Under the pieces are notes generated by a model. That model saw only the letters and a list, made by a program, of their open reading frames with translations, had not been told where the DNA came from and made no database searches. From Micavibrio_B sp964633355 (GTDB taxonomy: Bacteria; Pseudomonadota; Alphaproteobacteria; Micavibrionales; Micavibrionaceae), in assembly GCA_964633355.1 (NCBI GenBank), contig CAZWGO010000001.1, positions 1 to 64,000 of the forward strand: a stretch of DNA of 64,000 bases, in the 5' to 3' direction. The position numbers were made by a program, and so were the translations under genes. This document shows positions 17,142 through 25,507 of the stretch, piece by piece (positions within the stretch are counted from its first letter, which is position 1; each line of letters opens with the position of its first letter).

Positions 17142-17161
17142 TGCGGCAACGGTGCGGCAAC
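17142..17161 (-). repeat. Tandem GTTGCCGCA motif, copy 2
   Basis: Read on the minus strand: GTTGCCGCA-CC-GTTGCCGCA. It lies directly after the membrane-protein stop codon, to the left of the restriction-modification module, opposite in orientation to copies 1 and 4. It continues as CAAAT, as does copy 3. Confidence 0.75.
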
Positions 17162-17360
17162 AAATCGTAATAATATACGTTTGGATTTCCTATCTAGTTG
17201 AGACAATTAGAGTTTTCTACTTGAGCGGATGTAGGGCCGTGTCCTTATCAACCTGAAAACGGGGATAAATCACTTTAAGTTAGGAAGAAAGATTTAAAGC
17301 AAAATAATTTTTACGTATTGTCATTTGATTTCAAGAATTTAACAAAAAAATGACAATAAA

Positions 17361-18878
17361 ATGCCTATTTTGCAATGGTTGAACAGAGACAAGAGTATCA
17401 AGGAAGCCGGGCATGTGCCGTACCGGTTGTTGAAAGCCGATCCCAAGCTGTCATGCGGGGATAAGAATACCGAAAACATGCTTATTCAGGGTGATAACCT
17501 TGATGCACTAAAGGCCTTGCTGCCCTATTACGCAGGCAAAGTGAAATGCATTTTTATCGACCCGCCATATAACACAAAAAGCGCCTTTGAACATTACGAT
17601 GACAATCTGGAGCACGCCAAATGGCTGGAGATGATGTATCCGCGTCTAGAATTGTTGCGAGAACTTTTATCAGAAGGCGGAAGCATCTGGGTGACGATTG
17701 ATGATAATGAAGCGCATTATCTCAAGGTGATTATGGATGAGGTATTTGGACGGAAGAATTTTATTGCAACGAATATTTGGGAGAAGAGATACAGTCCCCA
17801 AAATGCTGTGAAATGGTTTTCAGAATCGCACGATTTTATAATTGTCTATGCCAAAGATAAAGAAAAATGGCATCCAAATTTACTAGAGCGTTCCGATGAG
17901 ATGAATGCGCGTTATCGGAATCTTGACAATGATTCGCGAGGTGTTTGGAAGCCAGCAGACTCAACGGCGCAGGCGGGGCACGGCACTCAAAGTCAGTTCT
18001 ATGTAGTAACGGCACCTAACGGCAAGAAGCATACATTACCAAGTGGCCGCTGCTGGGTATATACAGAACCTGTCTTTCAGGCAATGGTGGCTGACAATCG
18101 TATTTGGTTTGGTCCGAGCGGTAACAATGTTCCTGCTGTGAAGCGTTTTCTCTCCGAAGTAAAACAAGGAGTAGCGTGCCAGACAATATGGAAGTATGGA
18201 GATGTTGGGCATAATCAAGAGGCAAAAAAAGAGATTATAAAACTTAATCCCGATGCTGTCTTTGACACACCAAAACCAGAGAGATTGCTAAATCGAATTC
18301 TTCACTTAGCAACAGGATTAAACGACATAGTTCTCGACTCCTTTCTTGGTTCTGGCACAACCGCCGCTGTAGCGCATAAAATGGGGCGCCGCTATATTGG
18401 GATAGAAATGGGTGATCATGCCGTGACCCATTGCCAACCTCGTCTTGTCAAAGTCATTGAAGGTGAACAAGGTGGTATATCCCAGGATATGAATTGGAGC
18501 GGCGGTGGCGGTTTTCGTTTTTACACGCTGGGCGAGTCTGTATTCGACGAAAATGGGCATATCAATCCTGACATTCGCTTCCCTCATCTTGCGGCACACA
18601 TCTGGTTTTCCGAAACCCGCACGCCTTATATGGGCAAAGGCAATAGCCCATTTTTGGGCGTTCATGATGGCGTGGCCTACTACCTGCTTTATAATGGCAT
18701 CCTTGGTGACAAACGCCCGGATGGTGGCAACGTATTGACCAGCAAGATACTGGAAAGCCTGCCAGCACATGATGGGCCGAAAGTAATCTATGGTGAAACT
18801 AGCCGCCTCGGGCCCGCTCGCTTGTTCGAATACCAGATTACATTCAAGCAAACCCCATACGACATAAAGGCGCGATGA
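17361..18878 (+). CDS. DNA methyltransferase, type III Mod-like
   Basis: The 505-residue protein has catalytic motif IV DPPY at 67-70 (FIDPPYNT) placed before the SAM-binding FLGSGTTA motif (about 333-340). That order defines the beta class of N6-adenine (or N4-cytosine) methyltransferases. The middle part between them is the presumptive target-recognition region. Size and the downstream res gene fit a type III system (compare EcoP15I Mod, which is somewhat longer). The N-terminus begins at ATG 17361 after an AT-rich stretch and lacks a clear ribosome-binding site. Methylation would protect host sites. Confidence 0.9.
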   Translation: MPILQWLNRDKSIKEAGHVPYRLLKADPKLSCGDKNTENMLIQGDNLDALKALLPYYAGKVKCIFIDPPYNTKSAFEHYDDNLEHAKWLEMMYPRLELLRELLSEGGSIWVTIDDNEAHYLKVIMDEVFGRKNFIATNIWEKRYSPQNAVKWFSESHDFIIVYAKDKEKWHPNLLERSDEMNARYRNLDNDSRGVWKPADSTAQAGHGTQSQFYVVTAPNGKKHTLPSGRCWVYTEPVFQAMVADNRIWFGPSGNNVPAVKRFLSEVKQGVACQTIWKYGDVGHNQEAKKEIIKLNPDAVFDTPKPERLLNRILHLATGLNDIVLDSFLGSGTTAAVAHKMGRRYIGIEMGDHAVTHCQPRLVKVIEGEQGGISQDMNWSGGGGFRFYTLGESVFDENGHINPDIRFPHLAAHIWFSETRTPYMGKGNSPFLGVHDGVAYYLLYNGILGDKRPDGGNVLTSKILESLPAHDGPKVIYGETSRLGPARLFEYQITFKQTPYDIKAR

Positions 18879-19450
18879 TGGACTGGGAAATGCTAAGGGA
18901 ATGGCTTTCAACTATTGGATCACTGGCCATTGGTGCAGGCACCCTATGGCTTGCATATACAGGATATGCATTCAGGGAAGACAAGCAATTTGAACATAAG
19001 TTCGATCTTGCCAAGAACGCTATACGAATTCTCAACCATCTTCGTAATGATATCCAGCAGATCAGGTCACCTTTTGGGTTTGAGGGTGAACTGAAGAAAT
19101 TGAAGGAATTACCAGAGGATAATGAACTTATTAAAGGCATGAAAGAAAATACCAGTGGTGGCCTTATACTTTTGAGAATGAATGGCCGAGGAGAATCCTT
19201 AGCTGAAATGAACCGTCTGGAGCCAGAGTTCCGTGCGGCCTTTGGTGATACAGAGGCTTTTGAAAAAGTACGGAAAGTTAGGCACGAAATCTGGGTAGCC
19301 GGACAAATGATAGCATCTGGTGAGAAGACAAAGGATTATCGTCATATAATTTATTCGTCCAATAATGATGACATAGAACAACGCTTGGGTAGCGCCATTT
19401 CAGAGATTGAAAATCTTTGCCTGCCTGTTCTCCGGGGAAAAAGGAAATAA
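18875..19450 (+). CDS. Membrane-anchored accessory protein between mod and res
   Basis: The 191-residue product starts at an ATG overlapping the mod stop (ATGA) with AAAGG just upstream, so translation is coupled. One hydrophobic segment (about 13-31, IGSLAIGAGTLWLAYTGYAF) anchors a charged, helical, probably cytosolic domain. I do not recognise the family. Type III systems normally have mod and res next to each other. Its place within the operon suggests a part in the same defence function, or a separate passenger. Confidence 0.7.
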   Translation: MMDWEMLREWLSTIGSLAIGAGTLWLAYTGYAFREDKQFEHKFDLAKNAIRILNHLRNDIQQIRSPFGFEGELKKLKELPEDNELIKGMKENTSGGLILLRMNGRGESLAEMNRLEPEFRAAFGDTEAFEKVRKVRHEIWVAGQMIASGEKTKDYRHIIYSSNNDDIEQRLGSAISEIENLCLPVLRGKRK

Positions 19451-19453
19451 TAT

Positions 19454-22036
19454 ATGATCAAGCTTAAAAAATATCAGGAAAGTTCTCTCGAAATACTACG
19501 CCAATATCTGGAGCTGGCGCGATTCAAGGGTGCGAAACAGGCATATGATGAGATTCAAAACAATCGTTACGGCAGCATGGTTTTTAAGCCATATCAGGCC
19601 CTACAGGGATTGGAAATAACTCCATACGCTTGTTTGCGCCTACCTACCGGTGGTGGGAAAACTTTGCTGTCTGCACATACGATCCGTCTGGCCGGGGAAA
19701 GCTATGTTGAAAATGATTATCCATTGACCCTATGGCTGGTGCCTACCAATATCATCAAACAGCAAACACTTGAGACATTGAAAAACCCGGATAATGCTAA
19801 CCGCCGGGTGTTAGAAGACACATTCAATGGCCGTTTCCGGGTCTTTGACATTACTGATTTCCGTCAGATCCGCCCGCAGGATATTTCCGATGCAGCCTGT
19901 ATTGTCGTGTCTACCTTTGCCGCACTGCGCGTCGATAACACGGAAGGCCGAAAAGTTTACGATCATGACGAGAACCTTGAGCCACATTTTAGTAAAGTCC
20001 CGGCGCAGTCGCCCGGCATGGAAAAAGATGAGGCCTCAGGGAAAATCAAGTTTTCCTTTGCCAACCTAATGCATTGGCATCGTCCATTAGTGATTGTTGA
20101 CGAGGCGCATAATGCAAAATCAGACCTGAGCGTTGAAGTCCTGAACCGTGTCAATGCGTCGTGCGTGATTGAATATACGGCGACACCTGCCAAGAACAGC
20201 AATATCATCCATTCCGTTTCGGCTGCTGAGTTAAAGGCCGAACAAATGATCAAGCTACCAATTATCCTGTCAGACCATATTTCATGGCAGGAAGCTATTA
20301 CGGCCAGCATCCAGACACGTCAGAAACTGGAAGAAATTGCCTTAAAGGATAAGGACTATATTCGGCCAATTATCCTGTTTCAGGCAGAAAACAAGGGCCA
20401 AGACACCACCGTCGAGGTGCTGGAAAAATACCTTGTTGAGAATGAGGGAATTGACCGCAACCAGATTGCGATTGCTACGGGCGAGCAGCGAGAACTTGAT
20501 TCACTCAATCTGTTCGACCCGAATTGCCCGATCCGCTATATAATCACTGTCCAAGCACTGAAAGAAGGATGGGATTGTTCTTTCGCCTATGTCCTGTGCT
20601 CCGTGGCCAATACGAAATCCGCCACGGCAGTGGAACAGCTTTTGGGCCGCGTGTTGCGCATGCCCTATGCCAAAACCCGTTCCAGCGCAGAATTGAACAG
20701 AGCTTATGCTAATGTGTCATCACAAAGCTGGCCGCATGCCGTAACGCAACTGCATGACCGCTTGGTCAGCATGGGGTTTGAACAGCAGGAAGCCGAAGAA
20801 TTTATCTATGCCCAGCCGTCTCTGGGGTTATCAGACCAGCCGCAACAGCCATTTGAAGTAACTTTGGCCAGTGCGCCAGATCTGTCCCATCTTGATATGG
20901 CCGAGAAATCATGTATCAGCGTCGTAGAAACGCCTGCAGGCACGTTTGTCATGAAAGTCATTGGCCAGATTGACAAGCCGCTGGCCGTGAAACTAGCAAA
21001 GGCTGCGACAGATAAAAAGGACAAGGCTGAAATTGAACTAAAGTCACAAATCCATATCAAGCACCAAGCAGAAAACCTATCGCCATCCCAGCGCGGGGAG
21101 GTTTTCTCTGTCCCGCAGCTTTGTCTGAATTTTGAAGATGGGCCAGAGCTGGCGGAACGTGAGCTGTGCCTGAGTGATAATGGATGGGCTTTGCTGGATT
21201 ATTATGCTCCGCTGACCAAGGATAATTTCACGGTCGATGAAAAAGCACGGCAATACGTAGCCGATATTTCCGGTCAGAAAATCGTGATCAAGAATCTGAA
21301 TGAAGCCGAGCAATTAAGTCTGGATGGCATCCATACAGATATGACGGATCATGACCTGACCCGCTGGCTGGATCGTAAGCTTCGCGCAATTGATATTAAG
21401 CAGGAACATTTGCTGGAATATTTGCGCAGGATGATCCGTGATCTTCTGGCACGGGATGACATGGACATGCCCAAGCTGGTGCGGGGCAAGTTTATCCTTG
21501 AAAAAGTGCTGCGGGAGAAGATTAATGATGCCCGCAAAGCTGCGTATGTAAAGGGCTACCAAGCCTGCATGTTTGGCGCAGATGCAATTGCCACTGTAGA
21601 GCCTACCGCGTTCTCGTTCACATTCCCGGCGGACTACCCCGCCAACCTGCTATATGATGGTCCTATCGGCTTTGACAAGCATTTCTATCAACGTATCGGG
21701 ATAATGAATGGCGAGGAATCTGAATGCGCCCAGGCCATCGACCGCAACCCTCTTGTCAAATTCTGGGTACGCAATCTTGAGCGTCAGGCCCGGCATGCTT
21801 TCTGGCTACCCACATCCAGCGATAAATTTTATCCGGACTTTGTTGCCAAGCTGAATGATGGACGCCTGCTTGTGATTGAATACAAGGGCAGCCACTTGGC
21901 GAACGACGACACCGACGAGAAAGAATTGATCGGCAAGGTATGGGCTGAGAAATCTCGTAACTTGTTCCTGATGGCATGGAAAAAGAAAGATGGGCAGGAT
22001 GTTTATCAGCAAATCAATAAGCGTTTATCCGCATAA
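19454..22036 (+). CDS. Type III restriction endonuclease Res-like helicase-nuclease
   Basis: The 860-residue protein has superfamily 2 helicase motifs. Walker A is LPTGGGKTLL (64-73), motif II is IVDEAHN, motif III is EYTATPAK, and motif VI is EQLLGRVLRMPYA. Near the C-terminus FYPDFVAKLNDGRLLVIEYKG carries the PD-(D/E)xK nuclease residues (D ... E-Y-K). This is the Res architecture, which translocates on DNA and cleaves after meeting Mod-bound sites. It follows the membrane-anchored gene by three bases. All motifs are intact, so the system is likely active. It ends two bases before copy 3 of the element's tandem repeat. Confidence 0.9.
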   Translation: MIKLKKYQESSLEILRQYLELARFKGAKQAYDEIQNNRYGSMVFKPYQALQGLEITPYACLRLPTGGGKTLLSAHTIRLAGESYVENDYPLTLWLVPTNIIKQQTLETLKNPDNANRRVLEDTFNGRFRVFDITDFRQIRPQDISDAACIVVSTFAALRVDNTEGRKVYDHDENLEPHFSKVPAQSPGMEKDEASGKIKFSFANLMHWHRPLVIVDEAHNAKSDLSVEVLNRVNASCVIEYTATPAKNSNIIHSVSAAELKAEQMIKLPIILSDHISWQEAITASIQTRQKLEEIALKDKDYIRPIILFQAENKGQDTTVEVLEKYLVENEGIDRNQIAIATGEQRELDSLNLFDPNCPIRYIITVQALKEGWDCSFAYVLCSVANTKSATAVEQLLGRVLRMPYAKTRSSAELNRAYANVSSQSWPHAVTQLHDRLVSMGFEQQEAEEFIYAQPSLGLSDQPQQPFEVTLASAPDLSHLDMAEKSCISVVETPAGTFVMKVIGQIDKPLAVKLAKAATDKKDKAEIELKSQIHIKHQAENLSPSQRGEVFSVPQLCLNFEDGPELAERELCLSDNGWALLDYYAPLTKDNFTVDEKARQYVADISGQKIVIKNLNEAEQLSLDGIHTDMTDHDLTRWLDRKLRAIDIKQEHLLEYLRRMIRDLLARDDMDMPKLVRGKFILEKVLREKINDARKAAYVKGYQACMFGADAIATVEPTAFSFTFPADYPANLLYDGPIGFDKHFYQRIGIMNGEESECAQAIDRNPLVKFWVRNLERQARHAFWLPTSSDKFYPDFVAKLNDGRLLVIEYKGSHLANDDTDEKELIGKVWAEKSRNLFLMAWKKKDGQDVYQQINKRLSA

Positions 22037-22037
22037 T

Positions 22038-22057
22038 TGCGGCAATCATGCGGCAAC
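22038..22057 (-). repeat. Tandem GTTGCCGCA motif, copy 3
   Basis: Read on the minus strand: GTTGCCGCA-TG-ATTGCCGCA. It follows the res stop codon by one base. Copies 2 and 3 thus bracket the restriction-modification module (17142-22057) as direct repeats. Confidence 0.75.
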
Positions 22058-22118
22058 AAATAGGTCTAATTGGTTCTCGGAAAGTGTAATCATTTGAATT
22101 ACCTATATTATTGCCACG

Positions 22119-22139
22119 CCTAATAATTGAATTATTAGG
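22119..22139. repeat. Perfect AT-rich palindrome
   Basis: Half-sites CCTAATAATT and AATTATTAGG are separated by one G. It lies between res and the leftward hypothetical gene. No T-run follows, so an operator or recombination site is as likely as a terminator. Confidence 0.6.
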
Positions 22140-22161
22140 TTTAGTGCCACATGGTCGCCTT

Positions 22162-22419
22162 TTATTTAGCCTTCTGAATTATTTGTTCTAAAGCGGCCTT
22201 AGGATATTGCAGCCCTGTATAAACTGAAAAACTTTCCGACTTTACAATTGCATCAAATGGAATCGGCCACGAAAAAAATACAATGCTGCATCCGTTAATT
22301 ACTATTCTCCGGACCCAGCATTCAGCCAGTCTCGTTTCTCCATAGCGTGTATGAAAATCTATTAGGCATTGCTTATAATCGCCAAGATTATCTTTTGATA
22401 AGAATTGTAATTTTCTCAT
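22162..22419 (-). CDS. Hypothetical protein (85 aa)
   Basis: The product is mostly polar at the N-terminus with a central hydrophobic stretch (IVINGCSIVFFSWPIPF) that is too short for a confident membrane segment. Its start ATG lies a few bases after AGAAAGAAGA. No family is recognised. It is the first leftward gene after the restriction module and faces res. Confidence 0.45.
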   Translation of the reverse strand: MRKLQFLSKDNLGDYKQCLIDFHTRYGETRLAECWVRRIVINGCSIVFFSWPIPFDAIVKSESFSVYTGLQYPKAALEQIIQKAK

Positions 22420-22446
22420 TCTTAGTCTTCTTTCTATAGGTTTTTA

Positions 22447-22504
22447 TCGGTGTAGATTTCGGTATAGATTCCAGAATTTGTCGGTGGTTTATTCGGTGGT
22501 TTTT
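22447..22504. repeat. Iteron-like 12-base repeats
   Basis: Four 12-base units begin TCGGT. Two read TCGGTGTAGATT and TCGGTATAGATT (22447-22470). After ten bases there follow TCGGTGGTTTAT and TCGGTGGTTTTT (22481-22504). Each pair is in tandem on the same helical face, as expected for protein-binding iterons. They are upstream of the leftward gene at 22162-22419 and near the Xis-like gene. Confidence 0.6.
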
Positions 22505-22587
22505 ACGAATGGCCCGCGAGGTGGACAGTCCTTTTTACTTTCTTGTTGCTCTCTAAAAAAATGCTCTTTGGTGGGTGTTTTTGTGGT

Positions 22588-22640
22588 GGGTTAGGACAGA
22601 TAGCCTAAGGCCGAGCTAGCGCTCAGGCTATCCCTAACCC
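22588..22640. other. Long hairpin / cruciform in the recombination end of the element
   Basis: Outer stem GGGTTAGG/CCTAACCC, then (after a three-base bulge) GATAGCCT/AGGCTATC, and an apical GAGC/GCTC stem with a TAGC loop. The 16 outer base pairs are perfect. No T-run follows, so it does not look like a simple terminator. The surrounding 22505-22870 has no supported gene. Confidence 0.65.
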
Positions 22641-22870
22641 TCCGCGTGAAACATGCTCTTCGGAGCCGTGCCTTCGCTTATGGGGTTTTGCTTAGCGCCT
22701 TTACGACGGTTTTCCTTGCAAAACTCGGTGGTAACTTTTTGACAGAGAAAACTATCTGCCATCGACCCTGCTTCCACCTTACGGACTGCAGTCGAGATTC
22801 GGTCGCCCCGGGTAATCTCGTAATATGATCATGCGCCCGCGTATTCGCGCCGCTCACATGAAAAATCGGG

Positions 22871-23056
22871 TTATTTAATATTCGCGTTAATGAAATTTTC
22901 GAGATCAGAGAGGCGGTATTTTGCAAGGCGTCCCACTTTGACAAATGGAAGCTCGTATCGACCTGTTGAAGCCCATATTTCCAGAGTTCCTTTGCTGACG
23001 CCCAGGAACTCTGCCGCCTGTGTACGAGATAAGAGATTGCTTGAGTTTAATGACAT
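22871..23056 (-). CDS. AlpA/excisionase-like helix-turn-helix protein (61 aa)
   Basis: The 61-residue product is one winged-helix/HTH_17-type domain: LLSRTQAAEFLGVSKGTLEIWAS, then FVKVGRLAKYRLSDLENFI. This layout is that of AlpA and other recombination directionality factors. It has an excellent AAGGAGG ribosome-binding site. In an element with a P4-type integrase the protein probably acts as excisionase and/or as activator of int. It lies 84 bases downstream of the int-coupled gene. Confidence 0.85.
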   Translation of the reverse strand: MSLNSSNLLSRTQAAEFLGVSKGTLEIWASTGRYELPFVKVGRLAKYRLSDLENFINANIK

Positions 23057-23139
23057 TTATCCTCCTTAAGTTATCTTATATGGAGGATATCGATGTTGAT
23101 GGTCCCATTCACTGGCAAGATAAAGTATTTAATTTGCCA

Positions 23140-23721
23140 TCAGAATAGGGGCGATAAATCAATGCGTGATAGAGTCTCAAGTGTAAGATCAGAGATTTCT
23201 GGAATTATTATTGAGGCGGCCGTTTTGGATGCATTTCTTGGATCAGTGTTAAACCGAGCGCCTGTTTGAACTTCTGCCTCTTCAAATTTAACGTGATTTC
23301 TACGATGCTTGAGGTAGCAAGCAATTTGAATCTTTTCTGATAAACTTTTTTGTGGCCCAGGTTTTGATTTCATTCCAAAAGCTTTTATAGCCGAGGTTTC
23401 TCCCTTTAGAATATTAATTAAACCTTGGGAAACCCACAGCTGAAGGCCTTCCGGCATTGGGCGTCCCTCAAGGGTTCTTTTAACAAATTCACCCATTAAA
23501 ATCCGGGCTTCTTCGGCTGACCCGGAAGCCCCTAAAGAGGCAAGGCTTATACCTTCGAGAGCTTCGTTAGTGTCTTGAAAATACTTCTCAGTCGTTCCAA
23601 ACTTCTGACAGAAAATTTCCCAACCTTTATCTCCGTGCTTGATGATAAAGCCGTCAATTATTGGAAATAATACAGAAATAAGGTTTTGGACTGCGCCGTC
23701 TATACTTGATTTTCTATCCAT
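23140..23721 (-). CDS. Hypothetical protein coupled to integrase (193 aa)
   Basis: The ATG at 23721 overlaps the end of the integrase gene by eight bases (a TTG at 23739 is an alternative), so the two are translated together. The product is mostly helical and soluble. Its C-terminal half is basic (MKSKPGPQKSLSEKIQIACY), which could contact DNA. I do not recognise a family. It sits between int and the Xis-like gene, suggesting a role in element maintenance. Confidence 0.6.
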   Translation of the reverse strand: MDRKSSIDGAVQNLISVLFPIIDGFIIKHGDKGWEIFCQKFGTTEKYFQDTNEALEGISLASLGASGSAEEARILMGEFVKRTLEGRPMPEGLQLWVSQGLINILKGETSAIKAFGMKSKPGPQKSLSEKIQIACYLKHRRNHVKFEEAEVQTGARFNTDPRNASKTAASIIIPEISDLTLETLSRIDLSPLF

Positions 23722-25024
23722 ATCTCTTTGTTTCTCCAAATATAGCAGAAGAGGCTTTTTCCATTGATGCTCTCACAGGGTCTAAATGTAGCCGAGAATA
23801 GATTTGGGTCGCTTGTTGTGACTTATGGCCTAGTGATTTACCGATGATAGTCAAGCTTGCGCCAGTAATAGCCTGATAGCTGCCCACGGTCCGACGGATA
23901 TCATGAAGGCGAATATCGAACAGCCCTGTAGGAAGCTGGATATTCCTTTTAGTTGCTTCTTTCAAAACCGAACTATGGAGATGAACTATTGTATAGGCAT
24001 AATTATTCTTATTGCGGATTGCGGTGTCTACTTCATCGATTAGAAGCGCTAATTCCGGTTTTTGTCTCCACAGCTCGAAGGTTGCCCGAATGCGGACGCG
24101 CTCCCAAGCCTTTTTAGGGTCAGCAAAGTGGCTTGTGCCCTGGTCACTTGGAAATACCCATTCGCTGTTTGTAAGTCGTCTGCGCGTTTCTAGAAGCTCA
24201 GTAGCCTGTTCAATCAAAGGAACTACTACTGGTTCGCCGTTTTTAGTATCGGGAATACGCCACTCAGAACGTTCCCAGCTTATTTGCTCCCATTTCATGG
24301 CTAAGACATTTGACTTCCGTGCCCCTGTCATAAGGGACACTAGAATGTAATCCTTAGCTGTTCTGTTTTCTTCTATATCCAGCGCATTAAAGAGAAGGGG
24401 CAATTCATGAGGTTGTATAAACCTATCTCGAGACTTTTCTTTGAACTTTTTAATGCCTTGCGCTGGGTTTTTCCCATCCCATCCCCATTCGATAGCTTTA
24501 TTGAAGATGCCGCGTGTACGCTCAAGAATGCGATTTGCCTGATACAAGCCATTATGGTCATGAATTTTGTCATGAAGGGCTCTGACTTCATGCTGGCTGA
24601 TTGTAGATATCTTTCGCTTGAACCAGAGGGAAAGGTATTTTTTTACTTCCCGTTCGTCATAGCGCCAGGATCGTTTATGCCTTTTACTGTATTTTTCTAG
24701 ATAATCTTGAAAAAGTTCACCGAACGTGATCTCGGCCCTCATTTTGTGTTTCTCAAGATTTGGATTTTGTCCATCTGCGACTTTGGCCTTGGCTTCTAAA
24801 GCTTTCTTGCGAGCCTGCTCTATGGTGAGGTCAGGAAAATTGCCCAGCTTGATACGCTCATCGCGCCCGTTGATGCGTTTGCGGACAAAAAAGGTTTTAG
24901 CGCCACCTGAGGTTATATAGAGGCTCAGTCCTTTTTCTTTTGTATCTTTGTACGTATCCATGCCTTTAGAAGGCGCGGGCAGTTTTTGAATTTCGGTTTT
25001 GGTAAAGTTAAATGCCTTATTCAT
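23714..25024 (-). CDS. int: Tyrosine recombinase (P4-type integrase)
   Basis: The protein has about 436 residues. The N-terminus is the DUF4102-type arm-binding domain (KGLSLYITSGGAKTFFVRKR). A core-binding SAM-like domain and the catalytic domain follow. Catalytic residues are visible as Arg in MTGARKSN, His-x-x-Arg in LHDIRR, His in LGHKS and the nucleophile Tyr in TQIYSRL. All are present, so it should be active. I chose ATG 25024 because MNKAFNFTKTE begins the arm domain. The gene start is 219 bases from attR, the standard placement for tRNA-targeting integrases. Confidence 0.93.
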   Translation of the reverse strand: MNKAFNFTKTEIQKLPAPSKGMDTYKDTKEKGLSLYITSGGAKTFFVRKRINGRDERIKLGNFPDLTIEQARKKALEAKAKVADGQNPNLEKHKMRAEITFGELFQDYLEKYSKRHKRSWRYDEREVKKYLSLWFKRKISTISQHEVRALHDKIHDHNGLYQANRILERTRGIFNKAIEWGWDGKNPAQGIKKFKEKSRDRFIQPHELPLLFNALDIEENRTAKDYILVSLMTGARKSNVLAMKWEQISWERSEWRIPDTKNGEPVVVPLIEQATELLETRRRLTNSEWVFPSDQGTSHFADPKKAWERVRIRATFELWRQKPELALLIDEVDTAIRNKNNYAYTIVHLHSSVLKEATKRNIQLPTGLFDIRLHDIRRTVGSYQAITGASLTIIGKSLGHKSQQATQIYSRLHLDPVRASMEKASSAIFGETKRYG

Positions 25025-25104
25025 GTTAAATCCCAGCAAAAGTTTTTGGGGGTATAAAACGGGGTACAAACTTCAAGCTTTCGGGCTCGCTTTGTATTTA
25101 CGCC

Positions 25105-25124
25105 GTTGCCGCACCATTGCCGCA
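25105..25124 (+). repeat. Tandem GTTGCCGCA motif, copy 4
   Basis: GTTGCCGCA-CC-ATTGCCGCA, in the same orientation as copy 1 and 118 bases inside the right repeat. It lies between int and attR, where arm-type sites are expected. Confidence 0.75.
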
Positions 25125-25242
25125 GATTAGGGTAAAGGAGAGTAAATTTCAACAAATTCAATAAAGCTAAAAAATGCTATTTATCCTTATTTTATAAGGC
25201 TTAATTAAACTTCAGAAAGTTTTATAAAAGAAGAGAAAATAT

Positions 25243-25291
25243 GGCTCATAACCTGAAGGTCGTCAGTTCAAATCTGGCTCCCGCAACCAAT
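25243..25291 (+). repeat. attR: right 49-bp direct repeat
   Basis: An exact copy of the 3' part of tRNA-fMet (12377-12425) without the 5' half of the tRNA. It marks the right end of the element. The flanking chromosomal gap 25292-25507 shows no gene. Confidence 0.93.
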
Positions 25292-25507
25292 ATTTTACAC
25301 GAACTCTCCACCATCAGCTTAAGTCTTTGATTTATAATAAACCAAAGAAGCTGGAGGTTGCTGTTCCAGCCAAAGCCGCATAACAATATGCCTAGGGATT
25401 AACCCGAAAAGGGGTGAAGGAACAAGAATATATAAAATTCATGCTTATTTTTCCGATATCCATATTATTTAGACTAAAATCAAGAAGTAATTAATATAAA
25501 TCTTTTT

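Noticed and set aside
18318..18911. A leftward 197-codon frame opposite mod.
   Set aside because: It overlaps conserved methyltransferase sequence (FLGSGTTA region) and shows no family features.
17142..22057. The two inner GTTGCCGCA motifs as ends of an insertion sequence carrying the restriction genes.
   Set aside because: They are direct, not inverted, repeats; no transposase lies between them and no target duplication was seen. A cassette or former arm site fits better.
22646..22944. Two overlapping open frames of 60 and 88 codons on opposite strands between the hairpin and the Xis-like gene.
   Set aside because: No ribosome-binding site and no family features; the 88-codon frame would run into the Xis-like gene, which has a strong start signal of its own.
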